A DNA stretch of 7,194 nucleotides from Betaproteobacteria bacterium (GTDB taxonomy: Bacteria; Pseudomonadota; Gammaproteobacteria; Burkholderiales; SG8-39): the NCBI GenBank assembly GCA_029865405.1, contig JAOUGZ010000129.1, positions 1 through 7,194 on the forward strand. Direction: 5' to 3'. This document shows, piece by piece, positions 4,892-7,194 of the stretch. The first letter of the stretch is position 1, and every line of letters starts with the position of its first letter. The notes under the pieces are model-generated. The model saw only the letters and a program-made list of their open reading frames with translations. It ran no database searches and was not told the origin of the DNA. The position numbers and the translations under genes are program-made.

Positions 4892-7194
4892 ATGGAACCG
4901 TTCGCCAAGGAAACGCTCCCCGTCAGTCTCGAGGAGGAGATGCGCCGCTCGTACCTCGATTACGCAATGAGCGTGATCGTGGGGCGCGCGCTGCCGGACG
5001 TGCGCGACGGCCTGAAGCCCGTGCACCGGCGCGTGCTGTTTGCGATGCAGGAGTCGAACAACACCTGGAACCGCGCCTACGTGAAGTGCGCGCGCGTCGT
5101 CGGCGAGGTGCTCGGCAAGTACCACCCGCACGGCGATTCGGCGACCTACGAGGCGCTGGTGCGCATGGCGCAGGACTTCTCCATGCGCTACATGCTGGTC
5201 GACGGCCAGGGCAACTTCGGCTCGATCGACGGCGACAACGCGGCGGCCTACCGCTATACCGAATGCCGCCTCGCGCGCCTCGCTGCGGAGATCCTGGCCG
5301 ACATCGACAAGGAGACCGTCGATTTCGTGCCGAACTACGACGGCAAGGAGCTCGAGCCCGCGGTGCTGCCGACGCGCGTGCCGAACCTGCTCGTCAACGG
5401 CTCCTCGGGCATCGCCGTCGGCATGGCGACCAACGTGCCGCCGCACAACCTCGGCGAGGTGATCGACGCCTGCCTGCACCTGCTGGAGAACCCGCGCTGC
5501 GCGATCGAGGACCTCATGAAGCTGGTGCCGGCGCCCGACTTCCCCACCGCCGGCATCATCTACGGCCTCGCCGGCGTGCACGAGGGCTACCGCACCGGGC
5601 GCGGGCGCGTGGTGATGCGCGCGCGCACGCACTTCGAGGACATGGAAAAGGGCAACCGCCAGTCGATCGTGGTCGACGAGCTGCCCTACCAGGTGAACAA
5701 GAAGGCGCTGCTGGAGAAGATCGCCGAGCTGGTCACCGAGAAGAGGATCGACGGCATTTCCGACATCCGCGACGAGTCCGACAAGGACGGCATCCGCGTG
5801 GTGATCGAGCTGAAGCGCGGCGAGCTGCCCGAGGTGGTGCTCAACAACCTCTACAAGCAGACGCAGCTGCAGGATTCCTTCGGCATGAACATGGTGGCGC
5901 TGGTCGACGGCCAGCCCAAGCTGCTCAACCTGCAGCAGCTGCTCGAAGCGTTCGTGTCCCACCGCCGCGAGGTGGTGACGCGGCGCGCCGCGTTCGACCT
6001 GAGGAAGGCGCGCGAGCGCGGCCACGTCCTCGAAGGCCTGGCGGTGGCGCTGTCGAACGTCGACGAGGTGATCGAGCTGATCAAGAAGGCGCCGGCGCCG
6101 GCGGAGGCCAAGCGCGCCCTGATGGGGCGGGCGTGGCCCTCGCCGCTGGTGCGCGAGATGCTGGGGCGCGCCGCCGCCGAGCAATTCCGCCCGGAGGGCC
6201 TCGCGCCGGAATTCGGGCTGAAGGAGGACGGCTACCGCCTGTCGGACGAGCAGGCGCAGGCGATCCTCGAGCTGCGGTTGCAGCGCCTCACCGGGCTCGA
6301 GCAGGACAAGATCCGCGACGAGTACCGTGAAGTGATGACGCAGATCGCCGACCTGATCGACATCCTCGACAAGCCCGCGCGCATCACGGCGATCATCGGC
6401 GAGGAGCTGAGGAAACTGAAGGGCGACTTCGCCGACGCGCGCCGCACCGAGATCATCACGGTGGCCGAGGACATCTCGATCGAGGACCTGATCGCGCCGC
6501 AGGACATGGTGGTCACCTTCTCGCACGGCGGCTACGTCAAGTCGCAGCCGCTCGCCGACTACCGCGCGCAGCGGCGCGGCGGGCGCGGGCGCGCCGCCAC
6601 GGCGATGAAGGAGGACGATTTCATCGAGCGGCTGTTCGTCGCCCACTCGCACGACTACCTGCTGTGCTTCTCCAACCGCGGGCGCCTGTACTGGCTCAAG
6701 GTGTTCGAGGTGCCGCAGGGCAGCCGCGCCAGCCGCGGCAAGCCGGTGGTGAACATGTTCCCGCTCGAAGAAGGCGAGAAGATCACGGCCGTAGTGCCGG
6801 TGAAGGAATTCGACGAGCAGCACTTCGTGCTCATGGCCACCGCGCGCGGCACGGTGAAGAAGACGCCGCTCGCCGAGTTCTCGCGCCCGCGGCCGAGCGG
6901 CATCATCGCCGTCAGCCTCGAGGAGGGCGATTACCTGGTGGGCGGCGTGCTCACCGACGGCAGCGCGGACGTGATGCTGTTTTCCTCGGAAGGCAAGGCG
7001 GTGCGCTTCGCCGAGTCCGAGGTGCGGCCGATGGGACGGCAGGCGGGCGGGGTGCGCGGCATGCGCCTGCCCGATGACGGCAGCCAGAGCGTGGTGTGCA
7101 TGCTGGTGGCGAGCGACGAAAGCCGCACCGTGCTCACCGCGACCGAGCACGGCTACGGCAAGAGAACGCCGATCTCCGAATACACCAAGCACGG
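4892..7194 (+). CDS. gyrA: DNA gyrase subunit A (3' end cut by window edge)
   Basis: 767 codons are present in one uninterrupted frame. GyrA pairs with GyrB to introduce negative supercoils using ATP, cutting both DNA strands through its active-site tyrosine. Y122 in YRYTECR is that tyrosine, at the same number as in Escherichia coli. The quinolone-determining region reads [12 protein letters not shown] (76-87), with S83 kept and E87 where E. coli has Asp. The GyrA box QRRGGRG falls at 560-566, as in E. coli, with Arg for Lys at the sixth place; it marks the start of the DNA-wrapping beta-pinwheel domain. The sequence ends at [14 protein letters not shown], so roughly 100 C-terminal residues are missing by comparison with E. 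coli. Upstream AAGAG is a weak ribosome-binding site. The ATG at 4892 gives the same N-terminal length as E. coli. The GyrA box, not a ParC-like C-terminus, identifies this as gyrase rather than topoisomerase IV. Confidence 0.98.
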   Translation, partial: MEPFAKETLPVSLEEEMRRSYLDYAMSVIVGRALPDVRDGLKPVHRRVLFAMQESNNTWNRAYVKCARVVGEVLGKYHPHGDSATYEALVRMAQDFSMRYMLVDGQGNFGSIDGDNAAAYRYTECRLARLAAEILADIDKETVDFVPNYDGKELEPAVLPTRVPNLLVNGSSGIAVGMATNVPPHNLGEVIDACLHLLENPRCAIEDLMKLVPAPDFPTAGIIYGLAGVHEGYRTGRGRVVMRARTHFEDMEKGNRQSIVVDELPYQVNKKALLEKIAELVTEKRIDGISDIRDESDKDGIRVVIELKRGELPEVVLNNLYKQTQLQDSFGMNMVALVDGQPKLLNLQQLLEAFVSHRREVVTRRAAFDLRKARERGHVLEGLAVALSNVDEVIELIKKAPAPAEAKRALMGRAWPSPLVREMLGRAAAEQFRPEGLAPEFGLKEDGYRLSDEQAQAILELRLQRLTGLEQDKIRDEYREVMTQIADLIDILDKPARITAIIGEELRKLKGDFADARRTEIITVAEDISIEDLIAPQDMVVTFSHGGYVKSQPLADYRAQRRGGRGRAATAMKEDDFIERLFVAHSHDYLLCFSNRGRLYWLKVFEVPQGSRASRGKPVVNMFPLEEGEKITAVVPVKEFDEQHFVLMATARGTVKKTPLAEFSRPRPSGIIAVSLEEGDYLVGGVLTDGSADVMLFSSEGKAVRFAESEVRPMGRQAGGVRGMRLPDDGSQSVVCMLVASDESRTVLTATEHGYGKRTPISEYTKH

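Noticed and set aside
4235..7192. A 985-codon open frame on the minus strand, antisense to gyrA
   Set aside because: It is the antisense shadow of the high-GC gyrA coding frame. Its predicted protein is His/Arg/Ala-rich with no recognisable motif, whereas the plus-strand frame is unmistakable GyrA.
1..7194. Defence system, mobile element, CRISPR array or RNA gene
   Set aside because: No transposase, integrase, regularly spaced repeats, tRNA or rRNA was seen. All six coding genes are ordinary chromosomal families.

Overview
The window looks like chromosomal core-genome DNA of a GC-rich, ubiquinone-making Gram-negative bacterium, most likely a betaproteobacterium. This rests on an Escherichia-like GyrA, a UbiG methyltransferase, two outer-membrane OmpA-family lipoproteins, and a gyrA/OmpA-family/ubiG neighbourhood that I recall from betaproteobacteria. 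The genus cannot be fixed from the sequence alone.

Layout: five genes lie on the minus strand and one on the plus strand. Reading leftward from the divergent promoter region (about 4756-4891): an OmpA-family lipoprotein (4162-4755) and its terminator; an amidohydrolase of the MTA/SAH deaminase type (2778-4097); a second, paralogous OmpA-family lipoprotein (2132-2716) and its terminator; a 340-bp gene-free stretch with a long perfect hairpin and a TATAAT promoter; a five-repeat membrane protein of the CmpX / TM_helix (mechanosensitive-channel-like) type (337-1791); a second long hairpin; and the first 70 codons of ubiG (1-211, cut by the window edge). On the plus strand gyrA begins at 4892 and runs off the right edge after 767 codons.

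How the genes may work together: the two lipoproteins probably tie the outer membrane to peptidoglycan, and the CmpX-like protein sits in the inner membrane, so both concern the cell envelope. UbiG releases S-adenosylhomocysteine, and the neighbouring amidohydrolase belongs to a family that can deaminate that product. A functional link is plausible but is inference.

The least ordinary signal is non-coding: a pair of perfect inverted repeats (215-275 and 1973-2038). They share outer flanks, a 9-nt loop length and a loop core, while their stem sequences differ but stay fully paired. They look like two members of a dispersed structured repeat family. One sits directly against the ubiG ribosome-binding site. 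I saw no mobile element, CRISPR array, tRNA, rRNA or defence system.
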